A stretch of 52,321 bases of DNA from Thioploca sp. (GCA_012032555.1 JAAUSR010000031.1:1-52321); one strand, 5' to 3'. Shown: positions 35,872 to 46,318, counted from the first letter of the stretch. The notes: generated by a model not told the origin, from the sequence alone. Numbers and translations: made by a program.

Positions 35872-36194
35872 ATGACAGCAAATTACTATCGCTACCACGT
35901 ATTTTTTTGCATTAACCAACGTGAAGCCGGGCAACGGTGTTGTGGTAATCATAATTCGCAAGCGATGCGTGATTACCTCAAAAAGCGGACTAAAGAGTTA
36001 GGCATTGTTGGTCGTGATGGCGTTCGTGCTAATACGGCTGGTTGTATGGATCGTTGTAAACACGGTCCCGTTATCGTTATTTATCCAGAAGGGGTTTGGT
36101 ACACTGGCAAAATCAGAATGATATTGATGAAATTATTAGCGAGCATTTACAACAGGGGCGCATTGTTGAACGGTTGCGAATAGCGGCAGAATGA
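35872..36194 (+). CDS. (2Fe-2S) thioredoxin-like ferredoxin, frameshifted near its end
   Basis: Small iron-sulfur protein of the thioredoxin-like 2Fe-2S family. Cysteines occur in HVFFCINQREAGQRCCG and NTAGCMDRCKHGPVIVIYPEGVWY. The open frame ends at 36183 with an abnormal tail. Adding one base at about 36104 gives QNQNDIDEIISEHLQQGRI, then VERL and a stop at 36192-36194. The usual family ending is thus restored, and the stop overlaps the next start (ATGA at 36191). One base is therefore probably missing in the sequence. The role is electron transfer; the partner is unknown. Confidence 0.9.
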
Positions 36195-36832
36195 GTGAAT
36201 TACCATCCAACCTTTCAATTAAAGGTCCTGCTGGGAAAATAGAAATTTTAGTCACCTCTCCCCAAAAGCTAACCCCTTCTAATCAATCTTATGCCATCAT
36301 TTGCCATCCGCATCCACTTTACGGTGGTAGTATGAATAACAAAGTGGTTTATATCCTGGCAACGACTTTTAATCAATTGGGAGTTGGTGCAGTACGCTTT
36401 AATTTTCGTGGTGTTGGTCAGAGTACCGGGCAATTTGATCAAGGGGAGGGAGAAACCGAGGATTTATACACGGTAGCTGAGTGGGTAACCAGCCAATTGA
36501 AGCCAGCTCAATTATGGCTAGCTGGCTTTTCTTTTGGAAGTTATGTCGCACTTAAAGGATACGAGCAGCTACAAGCGAGCCGACTTTTGTTAGTGGCACC
36601 GCCCGTAGAACGTTTCAATTTCGCTAGTTGGCAATTAAGGCAGATACCCACTTTGGTTATTCAAGGCGGTAAAGATGAGATTGTTTCACCGTTAGCGGTA
36701 TCGCAATGGATTGCTATTCAACGTTACCGTCCCCAACTCTGTTGGCTAGATGAAGCTGATCATTTCTTTCATGGTCAGTTACATCAATTACGGCAAACAA
36801 TTATAGCAACTTGGGGAAATCAACATGATTAA
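36191..36832 (+). CDS. Alpha/beta hydrolase of the COG2945 type
   Basis: A 213-residue cytoplasmic alpha/beta hydrolase. ICHPHPLYGGSMNNKVVY is the family hallmark, followed by VRFNFRGVGQSTGQFDQGEG, the nucleophile elbow GFSFGSY (Ser at about 118), a later Asp in QGGKDEIVSP and His in DEADHFFHG. Overlaps the ferredoxin by four bases, suggesting joint expression. Substrate unknown. Confidence 0.9.
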   Translation: MSELPSNLSIKGPAGKIEILVTSPQKLTPSNQSYAIICHPHPLYGGSMNNKVVYILATTFNQLGVGAVRFNFRGVGQSTGQFDQGEGETEDLYTVAEWVTSQLKPAQLWLAGFSFGSYVALKGYEQLQASRLLLVAPPVERFNFASWQLRQIPTLVIQGGKDEIVSPLAVSQWIAIQRYRPQLCWLDEADHFFHGQLHQLRQTIIATWGNQHD

Positions 36833-37166
36833 AACACCATCAATTACGGAAGGCAGCGGGATGGCAATTACCTATGATGAAAACAAAGATATTTTATCTA
36901 TTCAATTAAATGACAATCCCATCGTTGGCGTCCTCTCTTATGGAAATCAGGTTAACGTTAAACTTACTAAAAAAGGCGTTGGTAAAATCACGATTCGAGA
37001 GGTTAAAGCGAGCGGTTTATTACCCATAGCTATCTCGCCGCCAGAATTGATTGTAATTCATAATCAATCAATTACAATGAAAGACAGAAAAAGCAAACTT
37101 AAAAAGAAGTGTTGTAAAAAATATAAAAAAGGTAAACAATGCTTAAATTGTCCAAAATTGGCCTAG
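36825..37166 (+). CDS. Hypothetical protein: DUF2283-like domain plus lysine/cysteine-rich tail
   Basis: A 113-residue protein. MAITYDENKDILSIQLND (from in-frame ATG 36861, a possible alternative start) resembles the DUF2283 opening. The tail is strikingly basic with paired cysteines: KKKCCKKYKKGKQCLNCPK, which could bind metal or nucleic acid. The upstream ATG overlaps the hydrolase stop by eight bases. Function unknown. Confidence 0.7.
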   Translation: MIKTPSITEGSGMAITYDENKDILSIQLNDNPIVGVLSYGNQVNVKLTKKGVGKITIREVKASGLLPIAISPPELIVIHNQSITMKDRKSKLKKKCCKKYKKGKQCLNCPKLA

Positions 37167-37205
37167 TGTTAATTAGTGGCAAGAAATGGCTGAGCAACGT
37201 TCCTA

Positions 37206-38141
37206 ATGAAAATTATTGTTACTCATCAACAAGGTGTAGCTTTAATCCTCGCTTTATTGGTAGTCAGTTTAGCCACTTTATTAGCGGTGGCGATGACCAC
37301 GCGGCAGCAATTAGATATTGCTCGTACTGCTAATATTATTCAAGGTGATCAAGCCTATCTATACGCCTTGGCAGGAGAAAATTGGGCTAAGCGCATCTTA
37401 TTTCGTGATAGCAAGAATACCACGATTGATAGTCTTAATGAAGTATGGGCAACTTTGCTACTTCCCTTGCCATTACCGGGTGGTGTTATCCAAGTTCAGT
37501 TAGAAGATTTACAAAGCCGCTTTAACCTAAACAATCTAGTTAATGACAATGATCAGCCTAATTGGCCCGCTTTCAGTGTTCTTCAACGACTGTTAATGGT
37601 TTTAGATTTACCTCCGGAACTTGCCGCAGTTATTGTCGATTGGATAGATAGTAATAACGAACCACAATTGCCACAAGGTGCCGAAGATAATGCCTATTTA
37701 GCTAAGACACTAGCTTATCGAACGGCGAATCGACCACTGCGAAGTCCTTCAGAACTCCGTTTAATAACCGGCTTTGATACCGACAGTTATCAAAGAATAT
37801 TGCCTTATATTAGTGCGTTACCCACACCTACCCCGATTAATATCAATACGGCATCTCTCCCGATATTAAGGGCAGTGGTAACTAATTTAAGTGAAGCCGA
37901 GGCTCAAGCTATTGTGGCGACCCGACAAAATCAACCCTTTAATTCTTTACCAGATTTCCTAGCTCACGAGGCTTTGGCCGGTTTAAAAATAGAAGCCAAT
38001 AATCTGACTGTATCTAGTCAGTATTTTCTGTTGACAACGTCAGTGCAAATTGGACGAGGCAAAGCGCAGTTATCGAGTATTCTGCACCGATTACCTCATA
38101 CTGTCCAAGTGGTTTACCGTGCTCAAAATACCGAACTATAA
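37206..38141 (+). CDS. gspK: Type II secretion minor pseudopilin GspK
   Basis: Tip pseudopilin of type II secretion. N-terminal type-IV-pilin-like segment QQGVALILALLVVSLATLLA (residues about 9-28), with the prepilin peptidase cleavage site near Gly10. Then the GspK fold with WIDSNNEP, GAEDNAYLAKTLAYRTANRP and the C-terminal helix-hairpin-helix-like INTASLPILRAVV. Length 311 fits. No other gsp gene lies in the window, so this gspK is separated from the usual cluster, or its partners lie elsewhere. Confidence 0.9.
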   Translation: MKIIVTHQQGVALILALLVVSLATLLAVAMTTRQQLDIARTANIIQGDQAYLYALAGENWAKRILFRDSKNTTIDSLNEVWATLLLPLPLPGGVIQVQLEDLQSRFNLNNLVNDNDQPNWPAFSVLQRLLMVLDLPPELAAVIVDWIDSNNEPQLPQGAEDNAYLAKTLAYRTANRPLRSPSELRLITGFDTDSYQRILPYISALPTPTPININTASLPILRAVVTNLSEAEAQAIVATRQNQPFNSLPDFLAHEALAGLKIEANNLTVSSQYFLLTTSVQIGRGKAQLSSILHRLPHTVQVVYRAQNTEL

Positions 38142-38165
38142 TAAACTATTGTTATAACTGGTATT

Positions 38166-40759
38166 TTATACCCAAAGCATCATACCCATTTCATGCGGAT
38201 GATAAAGTAATTCATGGTGAGGATAGGCACGAATTTGATACTTAAGTCCACCACACCATTCTGGTTGCAAGGTGATGGTGTAAAGATATTCGCCAGTTTC
38301 TGGTATGGGTCGTTCAGCGACAAAATGATAGGTTTGTACTAAGTCGGCTTGGAAAGTGGGTTGGCTTGAACCTAAAAATTCTGGATGATAGATTTTACGT
38401 GATAATCGCAGTTCAACCATGACATCACTGGCTGACAATTGGTTTAAATATAATGCCACTTGGAGAGTAATCGCCTCACCATAATTGAGTTGTTGTGTGG
38501 GTGGAATAGCCAGTTGGCGAATACGGACATCATTCCAGTGGTCCCTAATCTGGACTTTCCAATTAGCTAACGTTTGTGCTTGCGCATAATTGTTATCACT
38601 GAGTTGCTTACCACGCTGACTGGCCGGCCAGTAAATCCCTTGATGTAATCATTGAGCATCCTGATAGTATTAAAGCGAGGTAAAATACTAGCCATAGAAC
38701 GCTTGGCTTTCTTAATCCACCCAGGTGAATAGCCATATTTACCCTGATCATAATAGAGTGGAATCACTTCATCTTGCAGGACTTCATAGAGAGAACGGGC
38801 ATCTTCTTGATCACGTAGTTCTTCATTGCTGTGTGGTGAGGATTTAATAGCCCAACCGTTATCACCTTCATAACCTTCTGCCCACCAACCATCGAGAATA
38901 CTTAGATTGATAGCGGCATTGATACCGGCCTTCATTCCGGAAGTACCGCTGGCTTCTAATGGATAAATCGGATTATTTAACCACACATCCACCCCGGACA
39001 CTAAGCGCCGTGATAACCCTAAGTCATATCCTTGTATTACCAATAATTTCCCCAAAAAGTCCGGTTCACCACTCAAATGATACAGGGCTTTAAGTAAATT
39101 TTGCCCGGGTATATCGGCTGGATGCGCTTTACCCGCAAAAATAAACACCACTGGTTTACTCGAATCAGTCAAAATGGTTCTTAAGCGCTCTAGATCCTTG
39201 AGTAACAGGGTAGCTCGTTTGTAAGTCGCAAAGCGGCGTGCAAAACCGATAGTAAGAACGTTAGGATTATTCGGATCAATAAATTTAAGTATCCGTTCCA
39301 AATGAGTTTCACTAATTTGATGTTGGGCATATTGAACTGTGAGCGCTCGTTGGATAATAGCTAACATCCGTGATTTAATGATCTGTTTAATCTGCCAAAA
39401 TTGTTGATCGGGAATCGATTCGATAATGGTTTGCCAAGTCTGTGTATCACAGAGGCCACGATGCCATTCTATTCCTAACTTGTCATTAAATAATTCATTC
39501 CAATCGCGCGCTAAGATTGAGGAAATATGGACGCCATTGGTGACATAACGCATTGGATTTTCTGCTGGGGCAATAGCTGGCCAAAATTTGGCACAAATTT
39601 CCGCCGAAACATCACCATGAATACGACTAACGCCATTGAGGTGACGTGCACCTTTAACCGCTAAAGTCGTCATATTAAAATCTGTGCAATCTTGAGGTAG
39701 ACAACCTAGATCTAAAAAAGCTTCTGGAGATAAACCAAACTCATGTTGAGCAAAGTGACCCAAATAAGTCATCACCAGTTCGCGCGGAAAATGATCATGT
39801 CCAGCGGGTACCGGCGTATGGGTCGTAAAAACGGTATTGGCGGCGACGATTTCCAAAGCGGTTTCAAGCGCTTGACCAGCAACTTTTAATTCTCGTAACC
39901 GTTCTAAAATAAGAAAAGCCGCATGACCTTCATTAATATGCCAAATGGTTGGTGAAATTCCCAATCTCCTCAACATGCGTACCCCACCAATACCTAAAAT
40001 AATTTCTTGTTTAATTCGGGTATGTTGATCACCACCATATAATTGATCAGTAATGGCACAATTATCGGCGTTATTATGCGGCACATTGGTGTCGAGCAAA
40101 TACAACTGAATATGTCCAACTTGAACTTGCCAAGCCTTAATCCAAACTGGGGTTTCCCCCATTTTGATTTCAATTAGAATTGGTGCACCAGTATCATCAA
40201 CTACCGGATTAATGGGTAGATGCTGGGGATCGTTAACATAGCGAGAAACAATTTGGTTACCTTCGTTATCAATTTGTTGTGAAAAGTAGCCTTGATGGTA
40301 AAACAAACCCACACCGACAAAGGGTAAACGCATATCACTAGCTGTTTTACAGTGATCACCGGCTAAGATACCTAAACCGCCAGAATAAACGGGTAAACTC
40401 TCATGAAAACCATATTCAGCACAAAAATAAGCGATTAAGTCATCGTCGGCTAATTGAGTACCTCCTTCACGACGTCCTTTAGCTCGATAATACGCATCAT
40501 AACGAGATAATACTTGATGATAAGCATTAAGAAAAGAAGGGTTAGTAGCCGCTTCATTTAACTTCGCTTGATCAATATTTTTGAGAAATAATTTCGGATT
40601 ATGTCCAACCAACATCCATAATTCTTTATCCAAACTTTCAAACAAAGTCCGGGTTGGAATATTCCAGCTATACCTTAAATCAGTAGTTAATTCTTTCAAC
40701 CGACTTAACGCTTCCGGTAAGATCGGTGTAACTTCAAGACTAAATTCTTGTATAGACAT
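38166..40759 (-). CDS. glgP: Alpha-glucan phosphorylase, frameshifted near the C-terminus
   Basis: Releases glucose-1-phosphate from glycogen or maltodextrin. N-terminal part ELTTDLRYSWNIPTRTLFE, then ICAEYGFHESLPVYSGGLG-type motif (CAEYGFHESLPVYSGG). Active-site PLP lysine in SGTSGMKAGINAAINL at about residue 607. The frame breaks at the CCC run 38637-38639 (GGG on the coding strand). One extra G gives KGIYWPASQRGKQLSDNNY and carries on to the stop at 38166, about 864 residues, normal for this short type. The last part alone also reads from an internal ATG at 38459, but this is not a separate gene. Divergent from nothing; upstream neighbour is glnA. Confidence 0.93.
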
Positions 40760-40829
40760 CTATTGTTTTCCATCAATCAGTTAGAACGGTGGTTTTTTCT
40801 ATAAAAGCCAAGATGAAGAGTTTATGATA

Positions 40830-40857
40830 CAAAATAAAACCCCCCTTTATAGGGGGG
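40830..40857 (-). terminator. Rho-independent terminator of glnA
   Basis: On the minus strand CCCCCC-TATAAA-GGGGGG is followed by TTTTATTTT. It lies about 75 bases after the glnA stop and before glgP, so it ends glnA transcription and separates it from glgP. Confidence 0.85.
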
Positions 40858-40930
40858 AAGGAGATAAATCTGTCATCAAATGGTTTAACCCATTTAAATT
40901 ATCAACCCCAGAATCGGTTTCATTATCCCT

Positions 40931-42340
40931 TTACAAACTGTAATACATATCAAATTCAATTGGATGGGTTGTCATCCGCAAGCGGGTAATATCATCCATT
41001 TTGAGTTTAATATACGCATCGATGACATCATTAGTAAATACGCCACCTGCTAACAGAAAATCTCGACCTTTATCCAGATATTCCAAGGCTTGTTCTAGAG
41101 AGAAACAAACAGTTGGAATATTTTTTTCCTCTTCTGGCGGCAAATCATACAAATCTTTATCCATCGCTTCACCGGGATGAATTTTATTTTGAATACCATC
41201 TAAACCCGCCATCATCATTGCAGCGAAAGCGAAATAAGGATTCGCAGTGGAATCTGGGAAACGGATTTCAACACGCCGAGCTTTGGGATTAGTAACATAA
41301 GGAATTCGTATCGATGCTGAACGGTTCCGTGCAGAATAAGCTAGTAAAGTTGGCGCTTCAAAACCAGGCACCAAACGCTTGTAACTATTCGTGGAAGGAT
41401 TAGTAAAAGCATTGATAGCACGAGCATGTTTCAAAATACCACCAATGTAGTAGAGTGCCTGTTCCGATAAATTACCATACTTATCACCGGCGAATATATT
41501 TTTCCCATCTTTACCTAAAGACTGATGGACATGCATACCGTTCCCATTGTCACCCACTAAAGGCTTAGGCATAAAAGTAACCGTTTTGCCGTAACTTTTA
41601 GCGACATTCATCACCACATATTTGAGAATTTGAACTTCATCCGCTTTCTTAACAAGTGTATTGAAGCCAACTCCAATTTCACCTTGTCCAGCAGTAGCTA
41701 CTTCATGATGATGAACTTCCGGTTTCAAACCCATTTGCAGGAGAGATAAACACATGGCGGAACGAATATCATGTAAAGAATCCACCGGTGGTACGGGAAA
41801 ATAGCCCCCTTTTAAACCCGGACGATGCCCCAAATTACCATCCGCATAAATTTTCTCAGAATTCCAGTTAGCCTCATGCGAATCGATTTTGCAAAAACAA
41901 CCACTGATATCGGAACCCCACCGAACATCATCAAAAATAAAAAACTCATTTTCGGGACCAAAATAAGCGGTATCAGCAATGCCCGTTGATTTAAGGTAAT
42001 TTTCAGCACGTTTAGCTAATGAGCGTGGATCCCGTTCATAACCTTGCATGGTTGCCGGTTCAATGACATCACAACGCAGGTTTAAAGTCATTTCATCTGT
42101 AAATGGGTCCATAATAGCGGTGGTTGGATCTGGCATTAAAATCATGTCAGATTCATTAATGCCTTTCCAACCGGCAATAGAAGAACCATCAAACATTTTG
42201 CCGTCAACAAAAGTCTCTTCATCAATCGTTTCTACCGTTGTCGTTACATGTTGTTCTTTACCTTTGGTATCAGTAAAGCGGAAATCGACAAACTTAACAT
42301 GATGTTCCTTAATTAAATTTAAAACATTTTCCACAGACAT
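40931..42340 (-). CDS. glnA: Glutamine synthetase, type I
   Basis: Forms glutamine from glutamate and ammonia with ATP; the central enzyme of nitrogen assimilation. Residues 1-100 are the beta-grasp domain ([36 protein letters not shown]). The catalytic domain contains [34 protein letters not shown] and [19 protein letters not shown]. The adenylylation site Tyr at about 397 lies in [10 protein letters not shown], so activity is likely controlled by GlnE. AAGGAG precedes ATG 42340. 469 residues, complete. Confidence 0.98.
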   Translation of the reverse strand: MSVENVLNLIKEHHVKFVDFRFTDTKGKEQHVTTTVETIDEETFVDGKMFDGSSIAGWKGINESDMILMPDPTTAIMDPFTDEMTLNLRCDVIEPATMQGYERDPRSLAKRAENYLKSTGIADTAYFGPENEFFIFDDVRWGSDISGCFCKIDSHEANWNSEKIYADGNLGHRPGLKGGYFPVPPVDSLHDIRSAMCLSLLQMGLKPEVHHHEVATAGQGEIGVGFNTLVKKADEVQILKYVVMNVAKSYGKTVTFMPKPLVGDNGNGMHVHQSLGKDGKNIFAGDKYGNLSEQALYYIGGILKHARAINAFTNPSTNSYKRLVPGFEAPTLLAYSARNRSASIRIPYVTNPKARRVEIRFPDSTANPYFAFAAMMMAGLDGIQNKIHPGEAMDKDLYDLPPEEEKNIPTVCFSLEQALEYLDKGRDFLLAGGVFTNDVIDAYIKLKMDDITRLRMTTHPIEFDMYYSL

Positions 42341-42653
42341 TAAATTCTTGCTCCTTAAGATTAAACGAGAGATGAAATAATTAGCGGTTTGATCATCGTC
42401 GATAACAGCAAACTAAAATAATTCTCTCAAATTTTACAACTAAAATAGGTAGTGAGTTAAATAGCTTTTGCCTCGATTAGCAACCTGCAAGTTAACTAAA
42501 CGAATTAATCACACTTTAAATCTCCTGGTCAGTTAACCGTAAACAGTTATCAGTGAACAGTTATTAACTCAACCGAACGGGCTATCAATTAAGGTTTCTC
42601 AATTATTAATTGAGGGGTTAAACTATCCTAAACTATTGATAACTGATAACTGT
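42341..42653. other. glnA upstream region with repeat block
   Basis: 313 bases without a gene. It holds the glnA ribosome site and promoter region; I could not see a clear sigma-54 site. From about 42536 it becomes the AACAGTTATCAGTGA-type repeat block with inverted copies. Confidence 0.5.
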
Positions 42654-42669
42654 TTACTGATAACTAAAA
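42536..42669. repeat. Inverted AACAGTTATCAGT repeat block running into the efflux gene
   Basis: AAACAGTTATCAGTGAACAG at the left and TTGATAACTGATAACTGTTT at the right are inverted copies around an AATTATTAATTGAGG centre. The right arm provides the last codons and stop of the cation efflux gene. Confidence 0.8.
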
Positions 42670-43814
42670 TAAACGCGAATAGCATGAATTCTAGACTCAC
42701 GCTTAGCTAATTCAATAAACTGTTGTGACAATGCTTGAGCTTCCGCTATATCTTGCACCATTGTTAAAGATAAATAAACATCCACGGTTAATTTACCAGT
42801 CAAGTAATGTAACGTAATATTCTCAATGGCTTTAGCGGCATCTAGAGATTGCCAACATCGCCGTAAGGCAATCGTAATTTCATGACGTAACGGCAAATTT
42901 AAATTCGGTTCCACTTTCTCATCGGGTTCTGGGTCAATATGTACCAATACATCAAAAATGCCCTCTATTTGAGCAATTAAATGAGCGCGTACCGTTTCGG
43001 CAATCTGATGTCCTTCCGAAACACTAATGGAAGGATTAACTAAAATATGAACATCAACTAAAACCTGCGATCCCATCGAACGAGTACGTAATTCATGTAA
43101 AGTGCGTACTTCCGCAATCGAAGTAATCACTTGTTTAATTTCATTCAACTGATTTTCATCTAGACCCGTATCAACTAATTCCTTGACACCTCCCCAGCCT
43201 AACGACCAACCAATATAAGCTATCATCAAACTGACCCCCATCGCCGCAACGGCATCTAGCCAGTTTATCCCGACCAGACTGCCGCTAATCCCCATCAACA
43301 CTATCACTGAAGAAATGGCGTCACTGCGATGATGCCAAGCACTGGCTTCTAACATTTTAGAACGTAATCGCTTGGCAATATGTTGCGTATATTGGTATAA
43401 AGCTTCTTTAACTAAAATGGTCAGGATGACCACTACCAAGCTGATCCGCGTTGGTTGCCATAATAAAGTGGGATCGAGCAACCGTCGTCCACTATTAACT
43501 AATATCCCTACAGCGACAATTAAAAGTAAACTACCCACCAAAATAGTCGCTAAAGTTTCAAAGCGAGCATGTCCATAAGGATGATTGACATCAGCATCCA
43601 GTGTACTATATTTTGCCGCGATTAACACAATACCATCACTAATCAAATCAGATAAAGTATGAAATCCATCAGCAATTAAAGCCTGTGAATGTCCTATGAT
43701 ACCCAATGAAATTTGAAGGAAAGATAATAAAGCATTGATCATCGCACTCAACCGTGCAACATGGCGTGTGGCAATATAACGTTCGTTTTGAGTGGAGTTA
43801 ACTGAATTGACCAT
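42654..43814 (-). CDS. Cation diffusion facilitator (CDF) family metal transporter
   Basis: Inner-membrane metal/proton antiporter exporting divalent cations such as zinc or iron. The first metal motif HSQALIADGFHTLSD lies in TM2 and the second, HRSDAISS, in TM5. Residues after about 230 are the cytoplasmic metal-sensing domain (VDVHILVNPSISVSEGH). A second, extra C-terminal segment (after about 310) is longer than in standard CDF proteins. An in-frame ATG lies at 43901, but ATG 43814 is nearer the first membrane helix and likelier. The stop codon lies in a repeat. Confidence 0.88.
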   Translation of the reverse strand: MVNSVNSTQNERYIATRHVARLSAMINALLSFLQISLGIIGHSQALIADGFHTLSDLISDGIVLIAAKYSTLDADVNHPYGHARFETLATILVGSLLLIVAVGILVNSGRRLLDPTLLWQPTRISLVVVILTILVKEALYQYTQHIAKRLRSKMLEASAWHHRSDAISSVIVLMGISGSLVGINWLDAVAAMGVSLMIAYIGWSLGWGGVKELVDTGLDENQLNEIKQVITSIAEVRTLHELRTRSMGSQVLVDVHILVNPSISVSEGHQIAETVRAHLIAQIEGIFDVLVHIDPEPDEKVEPNLNLPLRHEITIALRRCWQSLDAAKAIENITLHYLTGKLTVDVYLSLTMVQDIAEAQALSQQFIELAKRESRIHAIRVYFSYQ

Positions 43815-44178
43815 ATTGAAGTCTATTAATAGCGATGGCTTGTTCCTACCAAAGTGGGTATCTTTAGATAGGCCAATTAATACGGTAACATTATAATGCA
43901 AAATAGTTATTTTGCCTAAAATTAAATAATAAAATTATTTCTCTGTAAGGCTTCAATTTTCCACAATCAAAAATTGATATTAATAATCAAGTTATTACCT
44001 ATAATATAAATTATTTAGAATTGCTCTTTCTCAATCGCTTGCTTTTCAGAATTATGATCGCCGTCTATAATTAGAAAATTAATCTGATGAATTATTATTA
44101 CTGAATTAAATACCCGCTGTAGCGGTTCAAATTTAAAATAAACTCATTTACTGACAACTCTACTTGAGGAGGAAAGAC
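43815..44178. other. Divergent promoter region before vgrG
   Basis: About 364 AT-rich bases between the efflux gene and vgrG. No gene. Near 44110 CCCGCTGTAGCGG forms a small hairpin. The strong GAGGAGGA at 44166-44173 serves vgrG. No regulator site recognised. Confidence 0.5.
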
Positions 44179-46317
44179 ATGAATGCCCCGGTCTTTACTC
44201 AGGAAAATCTCTTATTTACGGTGACAACGCCGTTAGGTGACAATAAACTGTTGTTCAAAAGTCTCCAAGGGGAAGAACAACTCTCTAGCTTGTTTCATTT
44301 TCACTTTGAACTGTTATCGGAATCGAAACAACTCCCTTTTCAAGATATTATTGGTCAACCCCTTAGTCTAGAAGTTCAATTTGCTCCAGAACACCGCCGT
44401 TACTTTCACGGTTTAGTCACCCGTTTTGTTCAAGCCGGGAGCGACGCCCGCTTCACCCATTATCATGCGGAAGTTCGCCCCTGGCTGTGGTTACTCACTT
44501 TAACGAAAAATTGTCGGATTTTTCAACAACTCACCGTTCCCGACATCATTAAAAAAGTCTTCAGCGATCTTGGCTTTAGCGACTATCGGCTATCGTTATT
44601 TTACCGCTATGAAAAACGCGATTATTGCGTGCAATATGAAGAAACCGCCTTTAATTTTGTCTCGCGACTCATGGAAGATGAAGGTTTATTTTACTTCTTT
44701 GAACATCATGAAGATAAACATGTGTTAGTCATAGCCGATGATCTAGGCGAACACCAACCCTGTCCGGGAATAGACACCGCACGCTTTCTGCAAGTGACTA
44801 ACAACACCCAACCTGAGGATACTGTCACCGAATGCTACTTTAGTCAACAACTAACCACTGGTGAATATGCCGTAGATGATTTCAACTTTGAAACTCCAGC
44901 AAGAGATTTAAAAACCTCCATCGACAGCGAAACGCATCCGTTCCGGGTGTATGAATACAGCGCTGGCTTTATTAATCGCGATCAAGGTGAACGCAAAGTC
45001 AGATGCCGCATTGAAGGCTGTACCACCGATCAACAACTACTCGAAGGTCAGGGACATTGTTTTAGCTTTATCGCCGGCTATCAGTTTACCCTTACTGATC
45101 ATCCGCGCCGCGATTTTAATCAAACCTACGTGTTACGATGGCTATCACATTCGTTATCGCTGACCCATTATAGCAATGCTTTTCGTGCTTTTCCGGCGAC
45201 GGTTGCCTTTCGTCCACCCATCGTTACGCCCAAACCGCGAATTGTCAGCACCCAAACCGCGATAGTCACCGGACCCGGTGGCGAAGAAATTTGGACCGAT
45301 AAATATGGTCGCATCAAAGTTCAATTTCATTGGGATCAAGAAGGTCAATACAATGAAAGCAGTTCCTGCTGGGTGCGAGTCAATCAAAGCTGGGCTGGCA
45401 AAGGTTGGGGCGGCATTTGGATTCCACGCATTGGCCAAGAGGTGATTATCAGTTTTGTTAATGGTGATCCGGATCGGCCATTGGTGACCGGTGCGGTTTA
45501 TAACGCGCAGCAAACCGTGCCTTATTCTTTACCGGCTGATCAAACTAAAAGTACCATTAAAAGTAACTCCAGTAAAGGCGGTGGTGGTTACAATGAACTC
45601 CGCTTTGAAGATAAAACCGGTCAAGAGGAGATCTATCTCCAGGGTCAAAAAGATTGGAATATTCTGATCAAAAATGATAAAGGTCAAAATGTTGGTCATG
45701 ATGAAACCTTAGACGTGGGGAATAATCGCACGAAGACGGTCGGTGTAGATCAAAGTGAGACGATTGGCTCGAACAAGACCATTAAAGTCGGTACGAATCA
45801 TACTGAAACGATTGGCGCGAATATGACGCTTACCGTCGGTGCGAATAAAGCGGAAACGGTGACGATTGCTTCCGCAGAAACGGTTGGGGCTGCTAAGACT
45901 TTAACTATCGGTGCGGGTTATGTCATTTCAGTGGGTGCCGGTATGGCGGTAACCGTCGGTGCTGGTATGGCGGTGACCGTTGGTGCGGGTGTTAATGAAT
46001 CCTTTGCCGGTTCGCAATCGGTTAAAGTAGGTGGTTCGCAATCGATAGATATTGCCAGTTCTAAGACCGAAACGGCCGGTACCTCGCACACGACTAAAGC
46101 TAAAACGGTACTCGTCGACGCTGAAGATCAAATTACTCTGCAAGCTGGTAAAGCTTCTATTACTTTAAAGAAAAATGGCGATATTATTATCAGTGGTGAT
46201 GGCAAGATTGTAACTAGTGCCAAAAAAGATATTATCACGACCAGTAAACAAAAAATGAATATTAAAGCAAAGCAAGACATCGTAATTAAAAGTAGTAAAA
46301 ATGTGAAGGCAAATTGA
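44179..46317 (+). CDS. vgrG: Type VI secretion spike protein VgrG
   Basis: Trimeric tip of the type VI secretion tube. The N-terminal gp27-like part (about 1-380) contains LFHFHFELLSESKQLPFQDI and the DEGLFYFFEH block. The gp5-like OB domain begins near 390 (EEIWTDKYGRIKVQFHWD, SCWVRVNQSWAGKGWGG, PRIGQEVIISFVNGDPDRP). The C-terminal needle consists of repeated short strands (VGNNRTKTVGVDQSETIGSN and on), including two identical VGAGMAVT units encoded by a tandem DNA repeat at 45934-45981. A TTG at 44164 is in frame, but GAGGAGGA before ATG 44179 decides the start. No toxic C-terminal extension. No tss core genes nearby, so it is an orphan VgrG. Confidence 0.95.
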   Translation: MNAPVFTQENLLFTVTTPLGDNKLLFKSLQGEEQLSSLFHFHFELLSESKQLPFQDIIGQPLSLEVQFAPEHRRYFHGLVTRFVQAGSDARFTHYHAEVRPWLWLLTLTKNCRIFQQLTVPDIIKKVFSDLGFSDYRLSLFYRYEKRDYCVQYEETAFNFVSRLMEDEGLFYFFEHHEDKHVLVIADDLGEHQPCPGIDTARFLQVTNNTQPEDTVTECYFSQQLTTGEYAVDDFNFETPARDLKTSIDSETHPFRVYEYSAGFINRDQGERKVRCRIEGCTTDQQLLEGQGHCFSFIAGYQFTLTDHPRRDFNQTYVLRWLSHSLSLTHYSNAFRAFPATVAFRPPIVTPKPRIVSTQTAIVTGPGGEEIWTDKYGRIKVQFHWDQEGQYNESSSCWVRVNQSWAGKGWGGIWIPRIGQEVIISFVNGDPDRPLVTGAVYNAQQTVPYSLPADQTKSTIKSNSSKGGGGYNELRFEDKTGQEEIYLQGQKDWNILIKNDKGQNVGHDETLDVGNNRTKTVGVDQSETIGSNKTIKVGTNHTETIGANMTLTVGANKAETVTIASAETVGAAKTLTIGAGYVISVGAGMAVTVGAGMAVTVGAGVNESFAGSQSVKVGGSQSIDIASSKTETAGTSHTTKAKTVLVDAEDQITLQAGKASITLKKNGDIIISGDGKIVTSAKKDIITTSKQKMNIKAKQDIVIKSSKNVKAN

Positions 46318-46318
46318 T

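Noticed and set aside
38166-38459. Separate 97-residue gene behind glgP
   Set aside because: It continues the GlgP C-terminus once one G is restored at 38637-38639, so it is not a separate gene.
42341-42540. Sigma-54 promoter or NtrC sites ahead of glnA
   Set aside because: I looked for the GG-N10-GC core in the minus strand and found no convincing site.
45934-45981. Tandem repeat in vgrG as a mobile or phase-variable element
   Set aside because: The units are in frame and belong to the regular strand repeats of the VgrG needle; no sign of frame switching.
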